This document shows positions 54,297 through 62,586 of a DNA stretch of 64,000 bases, in pieces; position 1 is the first letter of the stretch, and each line of letters begins with the position of its first letter. Below the pieces are notes generated by a model, which was given only the letters and a program-made list of their open reading frames with translations, did not search any database and was not told the DNA's origin. The stretch lies in contig NZ_CP083582.1 of NCBI RefSeq assembly GCF_020091585.1, positions 2,480,001-2,544,000 of the forward strand. Direction: 5' to 3'. Both the position numbers and the translations under genes were made by a program. This DNA comes from Kovacikia minuta CCNUW1 (GTDB taxonomy: Bacteria; Cyanobacteriota; Cyanobacteriia; Leptolyngbyales; Leptolyngbyaceae).

Positions 54297-54661
54297 TCAG
54301 TAATCCCCTGGTCGGAGTTAATCAAGGTTTGATCACTACCAGCAACGGTGATGACACCCACTACTAAACGGCTCAAGGTACTTAATAGCTTATCCTTTCT
54401 TGTTCTCCACGTATGTATCTTGGTTGCCAGTCCGTCAAATGAAGGCAGAGGGCAGAAGGCAGAGGGCAGAAGGGGATGGGTGTAGGTGGTAGGTGTCAAA
54501 GGAAGGATAAAGGATGAAGGTTAAAGGATAAAAAGGCAGAGAGCAGAGGAGGTACCAGTCACCAGTCATCCGTTATCAGTCATTAATTGTTTACTGTTCA
54601 CTGTCCACTGTCCACTGGTTCTCAACTCAAAACTTAAACCTTAAAACTTAGAACTCTTTTC
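54297..54661. other. Repeat-rich spacer
   Basis: About 365 bp of GGCAGAGGGCAGAAGG, AAGGATAAAGGATG, CAGTCACCAGTCATC and AACTTAAACCTTAAAACTTAG repeats. No gene seen. Confidence 0.6.
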
Positions 54662-56263
54662 TTACCCTCCAGAAACAACATAGGGGGATGAAATTGCTTC
54701 AGCTTTGCCTGCGTTGACCAGTGCCTGGTACACAAATGCGGCAACTTCGGCGCGAGTGGCTTCGCGGTTGGGGTTAAGCTGGGTCAGGGTGGGATAGTTG
54801 ACCACAATTTGACGCTGGGTGGCGGCGGCAACGGAGCCAGTTGCCCAGGCGGGAATTTGAGTTGCATCCTGATAGGTGGATAAGGCTCCAGGGTTTCCGC
54901 TGCTAAATCCCAACCCACTGGCTAAAGAAACCAATGCTTGCACTCTGGGGATAGGTTGTTCGGGTTTGAACAATCCTTCTGGATAGCCCTTCAAAAATCC
55001 TCCTCGCACGGCGGATTGGATCGCTTGATAGCCCCAAAAACTGCTGGCAACGTCTCTGAAGGCAGTTGCAGGCTGTTTGGGGTCTGGGGCAAATGCTTTG
55101 GTGACGATCGCCGCAAACTGCACCCGTGTCACCCGATCTCCGGGACGAAATGTACCATCGGGAAACCCGCTGATGATATTCCGTTTTGCCAGGGCTTCGA
55201 TGTATGCCTTTGCCCAATGTCCCTGAACATCGCGAAAGGCGGAGGTTTGTCCGTCCTGGGAGGCAAATTCGATTCGACCTGCAACCTTGCTGCGATCGAG
55301 GGTATTGCCAACGGAGTAAAGCGTTCCCCCTGTGGCATTATCCAGATCATACTGGCGATTATTCCGAATCGTGTTGTTCCCGGCACTCTCGGCATTACCC
55401 AGATCGGGGTTGGCGCGAATCGTAGCCACAATTCCATCCCGGCTGTTGTTTTCAATCAGGTTGTTGCGGAGAACGGGACGGGCAGAATCGTTGATATAAA
55501 TCCCATCCACATTCTGGCTGATCTGGTTACCGATCACTAACGGTGCAGAGTTGCCCCCGATCGCCAGTCCAAACCCCGTGTTCTGAAAGACATTATCGCG
55601 AATTTCCCCTCTGGCATTGCTGGCGATCGAAACCCCGTTGCCACCGTTCTGAGTAAAGACATTTTGCTCCACCTTGGGATTCCCCGTACCTGTAATAAAT
55701 ACGCCCTCCCGGTGGTTTCTAGAAAAGGTGCAATTTCTGATGGTGGGATTGGTAGACTCAACCCAAATCCCCGTTCCCCGGACGTTTGGGTTCAGTACAG
55801 AAATGCCTCGAATGTCGCTATCCTTGCCTGCCAAAATCGTCACATTCTGGCGGGCAAAGGTGGGGCTGATGAAAATTCCGCCGCCGATGATTGCCACCGT
55901 TTGTCCTTTCGATGCTTCTTCGCCGCGAAGAATGACCCCCGGTGGAATCCTGATCGGAAAGACTTCTCCGGTTTCCTGGATATAGCTGCCCCGCTCTAAC
56001 TGCACCACGGTTCCGGGCTGGGCATACTGGAGGGCATAGGTAATGCTGCGATAGGGTCTGGCTTGGCTCCCCGCCCCGGAGGTATCAGTTCCCGCCCCAG
56101 GATTCACATAAATCACCGTTGCGCCAAAGGGAATCTGAGCAATCTGGAATGGCGATCGGGTTGCGGCTAAAGCGACCGATCGAGGCGTCAAAAATCCTAC
56201 CCCTCCCGCCCCTAGCAGCAAACTCATCAGCCCAAGTTTAAGCAATCGAGCAGGAGTCATCAT
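54662..56263 (-). CDS. Secreted right-handed beta-helix protein with three SLH domains
   Basis: From ATG 56263 the product is 533 residues with a signal peptide (about 1-34, ending ALA). 'IYVNPGAGTDTSGAGSQARPYRSITYALQYAQPGTVVQLERG' begins a DUF1565/pectate-lyase-like parallel beta-helix. Repeating coils follow ('GVFITGTGNPKVEQNVFTQNGGNGVSI', 'NQISQNVDGIYINDSARPVLRNNLI'; about 45-330). Three SLH domains follow (about 345-395, 410-460, 470-525), including 'FRDVQGHWAKAYIEALAKRNIISGFPDGTFRPGDRVTR'. It is probably attached to the cell wall through the SLH region and binds or cuts polysaccharide. Confidence 0.9.
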   Translation of the reverse strand: MMTPARLLKLGLMSLLLGAGGVGFLTPRSVALAATRSPFQIAQIPFGATVIYVNPGAGTDTSGAGSQARPYRSITYALQYAQPGTVVQLERGSYIQETGEVFPIRIPPGVILRGEEASKGQTVAIIGGGIFISPTFARQNVTILAGKDSDIRGISVLNPNVRGTGIWVESTNPTIRNCTFSRNHREGVFITGTGNPKVEQNVFTQNGGNGVSIASNARGEIRDNVFQNTGFGLAIGGNSAPLVIGNQISQNVDGIYINDSARPVLRNNLIENNSRDGIVATIRANPDLGNAESAGNNTIRNNRQYDLDNATGGTLYSVGNTLDRSKVAGRIEFASQDGQTSAFRDVQGHWAKAYIEALAKRNIISGFPDGTFRPGDRVTRVQFAAIVTKAFAPDPKQPATAFRDVASSFWGYQAIQSAVRGGFLKGYPEGLFKPEQPIPRVQALVSLASGLGFSSGNPGALSTYQDATQIPAWATGSVAAATQRQIVVNYPTLTQLNPNREATRAEVAAFVYQALVNAGKAEAISSPYVVSGG

Positions 56264-56563
56264 TTCACCCTTCATCCCTTTCCCCATCCTTTATTCCCCT
56301 CCATCATTCCCATTCTTACAGGGGATTTATCGATGGTGACAATCTAAAACAAACAGAAGTTCCCTTGTAGGTGAGGGGTGAGGAGGAGATGGGGGAGATG
56401 GGGGAGAGAAGGAATTGTTTTTTTCTTTATCTTTTCTCTGACACCTACCACCTACCACCTACCACCTACCACCTATCCCCTTGCCTCTAATTCCCCCGCC
56501 AGATGCAGCAACTTATCTCAATCCGCTATCGTCAAACTTGAGGTAACTTCATCAGGTTTAACG

Positions 56564-57109
56564 ATGCGCTTTTTACAGTTCCCGCTATCCCCCCTGGTAG
56601 GGCTGGCTGCCAGCGCTGGTATTCTGCTGAGTGGCAGCAATGGAGTGGCTGCTGAACGAGTTGTTTTGAAATATGGAATTTTGCAGCAGTCAGTTCCTGT
56701 TGCTGCCCTGACTACCTTTGCCGAAACGGGTGAGCTAACGCCAGCACTGGATGGGTATGGTTTATCTGGCAATGATTCCCAAAAGGTGCGGGAAGCGTTA
56801 ACTAAAAAGGTAAAGATTGATGCCCGTACCCTCGATCGCGGTCTCAATAATCCCCTGGGTGAAGCATTACTGGATAATCTTGGGGAAGCCATTCACACCC
56901 CTACGGGAGAGGCCAATCGGCAGGCATTAAGAGCAGCCCTGGTTCTTTCCGCCAGTGATGATGGGCAGGTGTCGCTGCTGGAAGTCGTTCAAAAATATCC
57001 GACGCAGGATGTTCACGTTGAAGGCGATCGTGTCATCAGTGCATACAACAATTTGAGCCGATTTGAACGCCAAATTCGGAAGGTTTTAGATATTGTCAAC
57101 TTCTTCTAA
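56564..57109 (+). CDS. DUF1400 domain secreted protein
   Basis: From ATG 56564 (MRFLQFPLSPLVGLAASAGI) the product is 181 residues with a signal peptide ending near AAA (residue about 29). 'ERVVLKYGILQQSVPVAALTTFAETGEL' and 'LTKKVKIDARTLDRGLNNPLGEALLDNLGEAIHTPTGE' match DUF1400, a domain that precedes alpha/beta-hydrolases in cyanobacteria. Here the hydrolase part is absent, so it is a stand-alone DUF1400. The frame upstream of 56564 is repeat sequence. Confidence 0.82.
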   Translation: MRFLQFPLSPLVGLAASAGILLSGSNGVAAERVVLKYGILQQSVPVAALTTFAETGELTPALDGYGLSGNDSQKVREALTKKVKIDARTLDRGLNNPLGEALLDNLGEAIHTPTGEANRQALRAALVLSASDDGQVSLLEVVQKYPTQDVHVEGDRVISAYNNLSRFERQIRKVLDIVNFF

Positions 57110-57217
57110 AGCCCTGATCCCCCGGGTTATTTGAAGGCAGAGGGTAGAACGCAAAAAATCAGCGGGTAGAGTAATAACTCCTGCCACCCGCTGCCTTTTT
57201 GATGTTGCCTTATTACG

Positions 57218-57460
57218 CTAATACGCCAGGGTTTCGAGGGTTTCGCGGAGGTAGCTGCGAACCAAATTATCGAGCGCTGAACCGGTGAAGGAATTATCTA
57301 CGCTGCGCTCTAAACGCCAGCGTTGAAACCCGGAGCTGGCTGCGATCGCATGTTTTAAGTTTTGCCAAATTTCCGAGTCTTCCGGCAGATGAACGAGGAG
57401 TTCTTTAGAAATTCCTCCCAAATTGGGATCGTTCTCGAAAGGTGTGGAAGAGCTAGCCAT
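57218..57460 (-). CDS. Conserved small hypothetical protein
   Basis: GAGG five to six bases before ATG 57460 sets the start. The product is an 80-residue soluble acidic protein with 'LGGISKELLVHLPEDSEIWQNLKHAIAASSGFQRWRLERSV' and 'NLVRSYLRETLETLAY'. It looks like a real conserved cyanobacterial gene; function unknown. Confidence 0.65.
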   Translation of the reverse strand: MASSSTPFENDPNLGGISKELLVHLPEDSEIWQNLKHAIAASSGFQRWRLERSVDNSFTGSALDNLVRSYLRETLETLAY

Positions 57461-57838
57461 AAGCACCTCAATGAGGATTAATTTCAGAACTACACGGTCA
57501 ACATACTGAAAAACAACATGCCAAACATGAATTCTACCGTGAACCCTGTCAAGCAGAATTCCTTTTTAAGATAACGTACAGATCGAGAGAGAGTGGTACT
57601 CTCTATGACATTTCCAGGGCTTATTGATGAAAAACATCAGCAGTGGGAAGGAAAAACACAGCAGAAACAGGACAATGATGAGGGAAGAATTTTAAGCTTT
57701 AAATTTCGAATCAATGAACAGTCAGCAGTGAATAATGAACAGCGGACAATGAATGAATAACAACGGATAGCTCCATCACTAATGCCTGGTAACTCCTCTG
57801 CTCTCTGCTTTTTCCTCTTCCTCTTTTAACTTTTACCC
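57461..57838. other. Spacer upstream of moeA
   Basis: About 378 bp without a gene. Contains a small hairpin AGAGAGTGGTACTCTCT (57588-57604) and GAACAGTCAGCAGTGAATAATGAACAG-type repeats. Confidence 0.45.
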
Positions 57839-59218
57839 ATGTTAAGCGTTGCACAAGCGGAAAACATCATCCTGGGACTGATTTCTCCCTTGAAGTCAGC
57901 CCACGATGTAGAGATACTGAATTTATTGGTTGCCTTTGATCGCATTCTGGCAGAGCCGGTCATCAGTAATCTGGACTTTCCCCATTGGGATAATTCCGCA
58001 ATGGATGGATACGCCGTTCGCTATGAAGATGTGCAGGCTTGTGCGGGCGATCGTCCCATCACCCTGGAAATTGTGGAGGAAATTCCTGCGGGTTATCAAC
58101 CCCAATGCACCATTCAGCCAGGACAGGCAGCCCGAATTCTGACTGGTTCCGTTATGCCTGCCGGAGCTGACACCATTGTGATTCAGGAGGAAACCCGTCG
58201 GGAAGGGAATCAGGTTGTGATTCTGTCTGCCCCTAAGCCCCAGGCATTCGTGCGCCACCGAGGTGAATTCTATCGGGCGGGTGATGCCCTGTTGCCTGTT
58301 GGAACGCGGCTTAAAGCCCCCGAAATTGCTGTTCTGGCAGCGGCTCAATGTGCCCAGGTAAAAGTTTTCAGACGCCCCCGTGTGGCAATTCTTTCGACGG
58401 GCAGTGAGTTGGTAGATGTAAATCAACCGCTTCAACCGGGTCAAATTGTAGATTCTAACCAGTACGCACTGGCAAGTCTGGTGACTCAGTCAGGTGCTAC
58501 CCCGATTCAATTTGGAATTGTTCCCGATGAACCAGAAGCGCTCAAACGGTCAATGGCAGAAGCGATCGCCGCCGCTGATATTGTCCTCTCCTCAGGGGGT
58601 GTCTCTGTGGGTGACTATGATTATGTGGAAGACATCCTGGCGGAATTGGGTGCAAAAATTCATATTCGAGCAGTAGCCGTAAAGCCAGGAAAGCCGTTGA
58701 CCGTTGCAACTTTTGGAAGCAATAAGACAGAGGGCAGAGGGCAGGAGACAGAAGGCAACGCTCAGCCCTCAGCACTTAGCACTCAACACTTAGTTTCAAT
58801 TCAAAACTTAAAACTCAAAACTCAAAACTCTCTCCTTCCCTCCTCCCCCCTCCCTCCTCCCCATTCCCTCTACTTCGGTCTTCCTGGCAACCCAGTCTCC
58901 GCTCTGGTAACCTTTTGGCGATTTGTGCAGCCCGCCATACGGAAGCTCTCTGGGTTACCAGAACCAGAGTGGAAACCAACGTTTATCCATGCCAAAACGC
59001 GGGTTGAGTTGAGATCGGACGGTAAGCGGGAATCTTATTTATGGGGACAGCTCCACCTGGTTAACGGACAATTCGAATTTGACGTTGCGAAAGGAAGCCA
59101 CAGTTCTGGGAATCTAATTAATCTAGCTGGAACCAGTGGTTTGGCAATTGTCCCAAGCGGGCAAAAGTCAATTGCGGCGGGTGAAACAGTTCAAGTAATG
59201 GCAGTTGGTAATGGGTAA
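57839..59218 (+). CDS. moeA: Molybdopterin molybdotransferase MoeA with in-frame repeat insertion
   Basis: A 459-residue MoeA. 'FPHWDNSAMDGYAVR', 'GQAARILTGSVMPAGADTIVIQEE', 'VAILSTGSELVD' and 'SSGGVSVGDYDYVEDIL' are its conserved blocks. It inserts molybdate into adenylylated molybdopterin. Residues about 296-343 (KTEGRGQETEGN..., SIQNLKLKTQNSLLPSSPLPPP) are translated spacer-type repeat; 'YFGLPGNPVSALVTFWRFVQP' then resumes the domain. Without the insert the length would be the usual about 410. The insertion falls in the loop just before the conserved GLPGNP, so function may survive. Confidence 0.93.
   Translation: MLSVAQAENIILGLISPLKSAHDVEILNLLVAFDRILAEPVISNLDFPHWDNSAMDGYAVRYEDVQACAGDRPITLEIVEEIPAGYQPQCTIQPGQAARILTGSVMPAGADTIVIQEETRREGNQVVILSAPKPQAFVRHRGEFYRAGDALLPVGTRLKAPEIAVLAAAQCAQVKVFRRPRVAILSTGSELVDVNQPLQPGQIVDSNQYALASLVTQSGATPIQFGIVPDEPEALKRSMAEAIAAADIVLSSGGVSVGDYDYVEDILAELGAKIHIRAVAVKPGKPLTVATFGSNKTEGRGQETEGNAQPSALSTQHLVSIQNLKLKTQNSLLPSSPLPPPHSLYFGLPGNPVSALVTFWRFVQPAIRKLSGLPEPEWKPTFIHAKTRVELRSDGKRESYLWGQLHLVNGQFEFDVAKGSHSSGNLINLAGTSGLAIVPSGQKSIAAGETVQVMAVGNG
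58724..58868. repeat. Intergenic-type repeat inside moeA
   Basis: Consists of GGGCAGAGGGCAGGAG, CAAAACTTAAAACTCAAAACTC and CCCTCCTCCC runs, the same families found in nearby spacers. Its length preserves the reading frame. Confidence 0.85.
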
Positions 59219-59348
59219 TTGCGTCATTTGTCGTTTGTCCTTTGTCATTAATGGGTAGAGTTTCAGCGTCTCCCACTCCCCCCTCCCTACTCCCAATTGA
59301 CGGCTGTTCACAGGTTCCCCCATCGCCCCTACCCCCCTTCCTCCTCCC

Positions 59349-60629
59349 ATGATTCAATCGTTTTCTATCATCGTCCCCGTTCTCAACAAAGAGAATGAGA
59401 TTATTCGAACGCTGGAAAGTATTGAGGCGAGTATTGCTTATTTTTATCAGCACCAGGACGCAAGCCATCCCGTAGAAGCAGAGGTGGTGATTGTGAATGA
59501 GGGATCAACCGATCGCACCCTGGAACGTGTCACCCAATTTAGCCAGGACAAGCCCCATTACAAAATCATTAATCATTTCAAAAGTTTAGGCATTGGACCC
59601 GCCAGAAATACAGGCGCAAAGATTGCCAAAGGAGAGATTCTGTTCTTTCCAGATGGGGATGATCTGATTTTCAAAGAACATTTTTATCTCTGTTTCAAGA
59701 TCCTGAATCATCAGCCTGCAACTGCAACAGAAAAATCTTTTGTATTACAAACCGATCGCGGTTCCCTGACTCTCGAATTGCCCAACACATCAGTTGGCAT
59801 TGTGCGAACCGGTGTTCACATGAAAGATCCGCTCCATCCCCATTGGAAATCGGCGATCGAAAATACCATTACCCTTAATTTGTGTGTTCGGCGAGACTGT
59901 CACGAGTTTATGGAAGGCTTTCCCGAAGCCCCCCTTTATAAACAAATTGGCTGCGAAGATATCAGTTATGACCTGTGGATTGATAAGTTTTTCAAAATTT
60001 GCAGAGTCGGGCTGGAAACGGTCGAATATATCCGTTATCCCGGCAATAACTTCGATCGCCAGTTGAAAAAATTTCAAACCCCTCCCGGTCAATTTCAGGA
60101 TGATACACCGCTAGCTGAGCGAGAATTGCATAGCGTTCGTATGAAGCTAGAGCAAGACAAACTGGGCTATCTACTGGATAAATTCAGAAGGATGGAGAAA
60201 ACTCCCGAATTTTTTTCCATTTTGAACTGGCAGAAGTTGGCTCTGGATGCCCTGTCCCAAAACCAATTTTCTGAAACAATCGCCCTGTTTGAGCAAGGGA
60301 TTGCTCTCGAACCAGCGATGCTCAATGCTGTCAAAGATCCATTGGCAGTTGCTTACAACAATCAGGGTTCTGCATTTCGTAAGCAGGGAAACCTGGACCA
60401 GGCAGCGGTTTATTTTAAGAAAGCATTGAACCTGAATCCCAATTTGGTCAAAGCTGACCTTGCCAGAATTTACTTCAATTTGGGGACAGTGCTAAATGCA
60501 CAACATGAGTTTGCACAGGCACTTCCGGTTTTACAAAAATCCCTGGACCTGGAACCCAACTCACCAGAAGCGATCGCAGCATTCAATCAAGTCAAACAAC
60601 AGACCCAAATTCTTAAAGGTAATTTTTGA
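59349..60629 (+). CDS. Family 2 glycosyltransferase with C-terminal TPR repeats
   Basis: A 426-residue protein. The GT-A part (residues 1 to about 240) starts 'FSIIVPVLNKENEIIRTLESIEA', with 'VVIVNEGSTDRT' and 'ARNTGAKIAKGEILFFPDGDD' containing the DxD-like acidic motif. The C-terminal part (about 295-420) has three TPR units, for example 'VAYNNQGSAFRKQGNLDQAAVYFKKALNLNPN'. It would add a sugar to a surface polysaccharide or lipid. A mobile-element end begins 18 bp after its stop codon. Confidence 0.88.
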   Translation: MIQSFSIIVPVLNKENEIIRTLESIEASIAYFYQHQDASHPVEAEVVIVNEGSTDRTLERVTQFSQDKPHYKIINHFKSLGIGPARNTGAKIAKGEILFFPDGDDLIFKEHFYLCFKILNHQPATATEKSFVLQTDRGSLTLELPNTSVGIVRTGVHMKDPLHPHWKSAIENTITLNLCVRRDCHEFMEGFPEAPLYKQIGCEDISYDLWIDKFFKICRVGLETVEYIRYPGNNFDRQLKKFQTPPGQFQDDTPLAERELHSVRMKLEQDKLGYLLDKFRRMEKTPEFFSILNWQKLALDALSQNQFSETIALFEQGIALEPAMLNAVKDPLAVAYNNQGSAFRKQGNLDQAAVYFKKALNLNPNLVKADLARIYFNLGTVLNAQHEFAQALPVLQKSLDLEPNSPEAIAAFNQVKQQTQILKGNF

Positions 60630-60647
60630 AAAGTGTGAAAAGACTCA

Positions 60648-60802
60648 TGTGACTGTAACCATAAGTTGGACAATCATGGAAGCATAAGTTGCACAAATAC
60701 GGCTTCAAAAGCTGATTCTTCGATCCACACGATGAGGTGATTTGGAATTCTCTGAATCATAACTTGAGCAAGAGTCGAAATTTGGGATCATAAGTTGAAC
60801 AA
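60648..60802 (+). mobile_element. Putative Tn7-like transposon end with TnsB-type repeats
   Basis: A TGT-starting end (TGTGACTGTAACCATAAG, 60648) carries four copies of CATAAGTTGNACAA at 60660, 60683, 60758 (CATAACTTGAGCAA) and 60789. Arrays of short TnsB sites at a TGT end are the standard Tn7-like end design, and sequences like AACCATAA-TTGATA occur at ends of type I-F CRISPR-associated transposons. The other end is outside the window, so boundaries and target duplication are unverified. Confidence 0.6.
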
Positions 60803-60807
60803 AATCT

Positions 60808-61115
60808 GTGCGGGGTTAGTCTGGATGTTTTTAGTTACTACGGGGAAGTTCTGAACCCCTTAGGGCGCATAGGTTACAGTCGTCTAACAGGCTCTGCTGA
60901 AAGGAGTAACGCGTACAAGGCGGAGCAAAGTGATACTCTGTCCGGTTGTCGCGGGGACGTTCAGTGTTCAGTTGATTTCTCTTCTAGAAATGACATTTGT
61001 ATTTAGCTGCTGTAGCAAATCTGCTAGACGTATAGTCCGATGGTGCAACTGCTGATCCACAGAGCTAACCTGCATTATTCATGAACCCTTCTGAAAAATG
61101 GCTGAACTGCCCGTC
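60808..61115 (+). other. Structured non-coding stretch, possible 5' fragment of a group II intron
   Basis: Begins GTGCGGGG, matching the GUGYG start of group II introns. It contains blocks such as GGCGCATAGGTTACAGTCG, GAAAGGAGTAACGCGTACAAG, GGGGACGTTCAGTGTTCAG and ATAGTCCGATGGTGCAACTG, which look to me like domain I-III sequence of bacterial group II introns. TAGCAaatcTGCTA and similar small hairpins are present. No domain V or reverse transcriptase follows, so it would be a remnant. Recognition is from memory and unconfirmed. Confidence 0.3.
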
Positions 61116-61135
61116 TAAGAATACTTCTAGCGATT

Positions 61136-61176
61136 TTTCGGTTTTGACAGTGTGTTTTTATACACAAAACCCGAAA
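61136..61176. other. Strong hairpin in the transposon remnant
   Basis: TTTCGGTTTTG pairs with CAAAACCCGAAA (one bulged base) with an inner TGTG/CACA. No T-run clearly follows in either direction. Role unknown. Confidence 0.5.
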
Positions 61177-61320
61177 CGAAACGCGCAGAAGGATCTCAGA
61201 ATTGTCCAAACCTCCGGTGAATAATCCAGGCTAAGTTCGTCGTCAGCAACATGAAGATTGACAGAAGATTGAGCGATCGAGTAAGGATTTTCTCAGAAAG
61301 CAGCCAAACTGGGTGGTTAA

Positions 61321-61676
61321 GAGAAGTCGTTAGCTGGCTTATCAGACGACAATAAGCAGCGTGGTCAAAAATACAAGGAGATTAGGAATGCCTTTCTTGA
61401 TTGCTGCCAATATCAACGGTTCGAGCAGGACCAAATCAAGACAATTCTCGAAAGATGGGACTTCAAGTTTTAGGCTCCTCGCATAAGAAGCTTAATTTGA
61501 AGGAGATTCCAGGCGTTCCTAACCTCCTCTATACCCGCTGTGGAGGGCAGGCTGAACCTTTGTATGAGATGCTACGCCAGATAGCAATTCAAACGTTAGA
61601 TGAACCCAAGCTACAAATCAGTACAGCCACCCTCACAGAGCTATTCACGTCAAAGCGAGTAGCATTAAGCACATAA
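61321..61676 (+). pseudogene. TnsC/TniB-like transposition ATPase, C-terminal remnant with frameshift
   Basis: Frame 1 (61321-61473) reads 'GQKYKEIRNAFLDCCQYQRF' and 'DQIKTILERWDFK'. After a one-base shift near 61465 the next frame continues 'VLGSSHKKLNLKEIPGVPNL', 'LLYTRCGGQAEPLYEMLRQI' and 'AIQTLDEPKLQISTATLTEL' to a stop at 61676. 'G..epL...LR..Ai..L' followed by 'l....L.el' is the helical lid layout found at the C-terminus of TnsC/TniB AAA ATPases, and the gene sits just before tniQ as in Tn7-like elements. The ATPase core with Walker motifs is absent. Confidence 0.5.
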
Positions 61677-61737
61677 ACTCCAGGCTTGCTTTATAGGTCT
61701 ATGCTTTTCTATAACTTGTAGATTTGAAGGGCAAAGC

Positions 61738-62255
61738 ATGTCTGATGAGGCAGACGAAGGATTTGAACTACCACGCTGGTGTCCAGACCCCTTGGAAGGC
61801 GAGAGTATTGCCAGCTATCTCGTGCGTTTCGATCGCAAGAAGTCAGTGCTATGTCTACCATCGGTAGTCTAAGCAGAGCGCTACGACTTGGTACTGCGTT
61901 AGGAAGATGGGAAAAGTTTCGCTTCAATCCGTTTCCTAGCGTTCAAGAAATTGAGCTATTTTGTAACCGTATTGGTCTGGAAGTAGAAAAACTAATGCCA
62001 CCCTTTTTATCTAAAGAACAAAAGATAAAGCTAGAACCGATTCGGTTGTGTGCTTCTTGCTACACTGATGCCCCTTATCGCAGATTAGAGTGGCAGTTTA
62101 AAGCAATAGCAGGCTGTCACAGGCACCAAGTACGTTTGCTTCACAAATGTCCATCTTGTGAGAGACCATTCTCGATTCCGGAATTAATTAACGAAGAGAA
62201 ATGCAAGTGTGGGATGTATTTTTGGCGACTGTCTAGACACCAAAAGCGTTTCTAG
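61738..62255 (+). pseudogene. tniQ: Short TniQ family protein, frameshifted
   Basis: ATG 61738 reads 'ELPRWCPDPLEGESIASYLVRF', then a one-base shift near 61825 moves to the next frame: 'MSTIGSLSRALRLGTALGRW', 'EKFRFNPFPSVQEIELFCNR', 'EPIRLCASCYTDAPYRRLEW', 'CHRHQVRLLHKCPSCERPF' and 'CKCGMYFWRLSRHQKRF'. Rejoined it is about 172 residues, with the N-terminal helix-turn-helix and C-terminal zinc ribbons. The layout and many positions resemble the short TniQ of type V-K CRISPR-associated transposons (about 167 residues). TniQ is the target-selection adaptor of Tn7-like transposition. Confidence 0.85.
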
Positions 62256-62488
62256 AAGAAATTTTTTGTTTGGAAGAATACATTATTTATCCTTCTGATT
62301 GAGTGGCAGTTCATTTTAAGCTGATTTCAGAGTGCGATCGGCACAAGCGCAAACTGCTAATGAAATGCCCAGGCTGTGAGCAGCCATTTCCAGTTCCTTC
62401 GCTTTGGCTAGAAGGAAAATGCCAAAACACAAAGTGCGGCATGCGGTACCCAAGAATGGCAAAGCACCAGAAGTCCCTACTCCATTAA
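62256..62488 (+). pseudogene. tniQ: C-terminal fragment of a second TniQ
   Basis: The frame from about 62303 reads 'KLISECDRHKRKLLMKCPGC', 'EQPFPVPSLWLEGKCQNTKC' and 'GMRYPRMAKHQKSLLH'. A short IEWQF in a neighbouring frame just upstream (62298-62312) shows a further shift. It parallels the end of the preceding tniQ but is clearly divergent in sequence, so it is a remnant of a paralogue rather than a fresh duplication. It keeps the CDRH, CPGC and KCGM zinc ligands. Confidence 0.75.
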
Positions 62489-62586
62489 GGCGTGTAAGGT
62501 TTAATCATTTATTCGCCTATCGTTGACAGACATTCAGACGGCTTTCTTTTCTTAAGAAGGTACGGACGATCGCCCTCTTTCCACTA

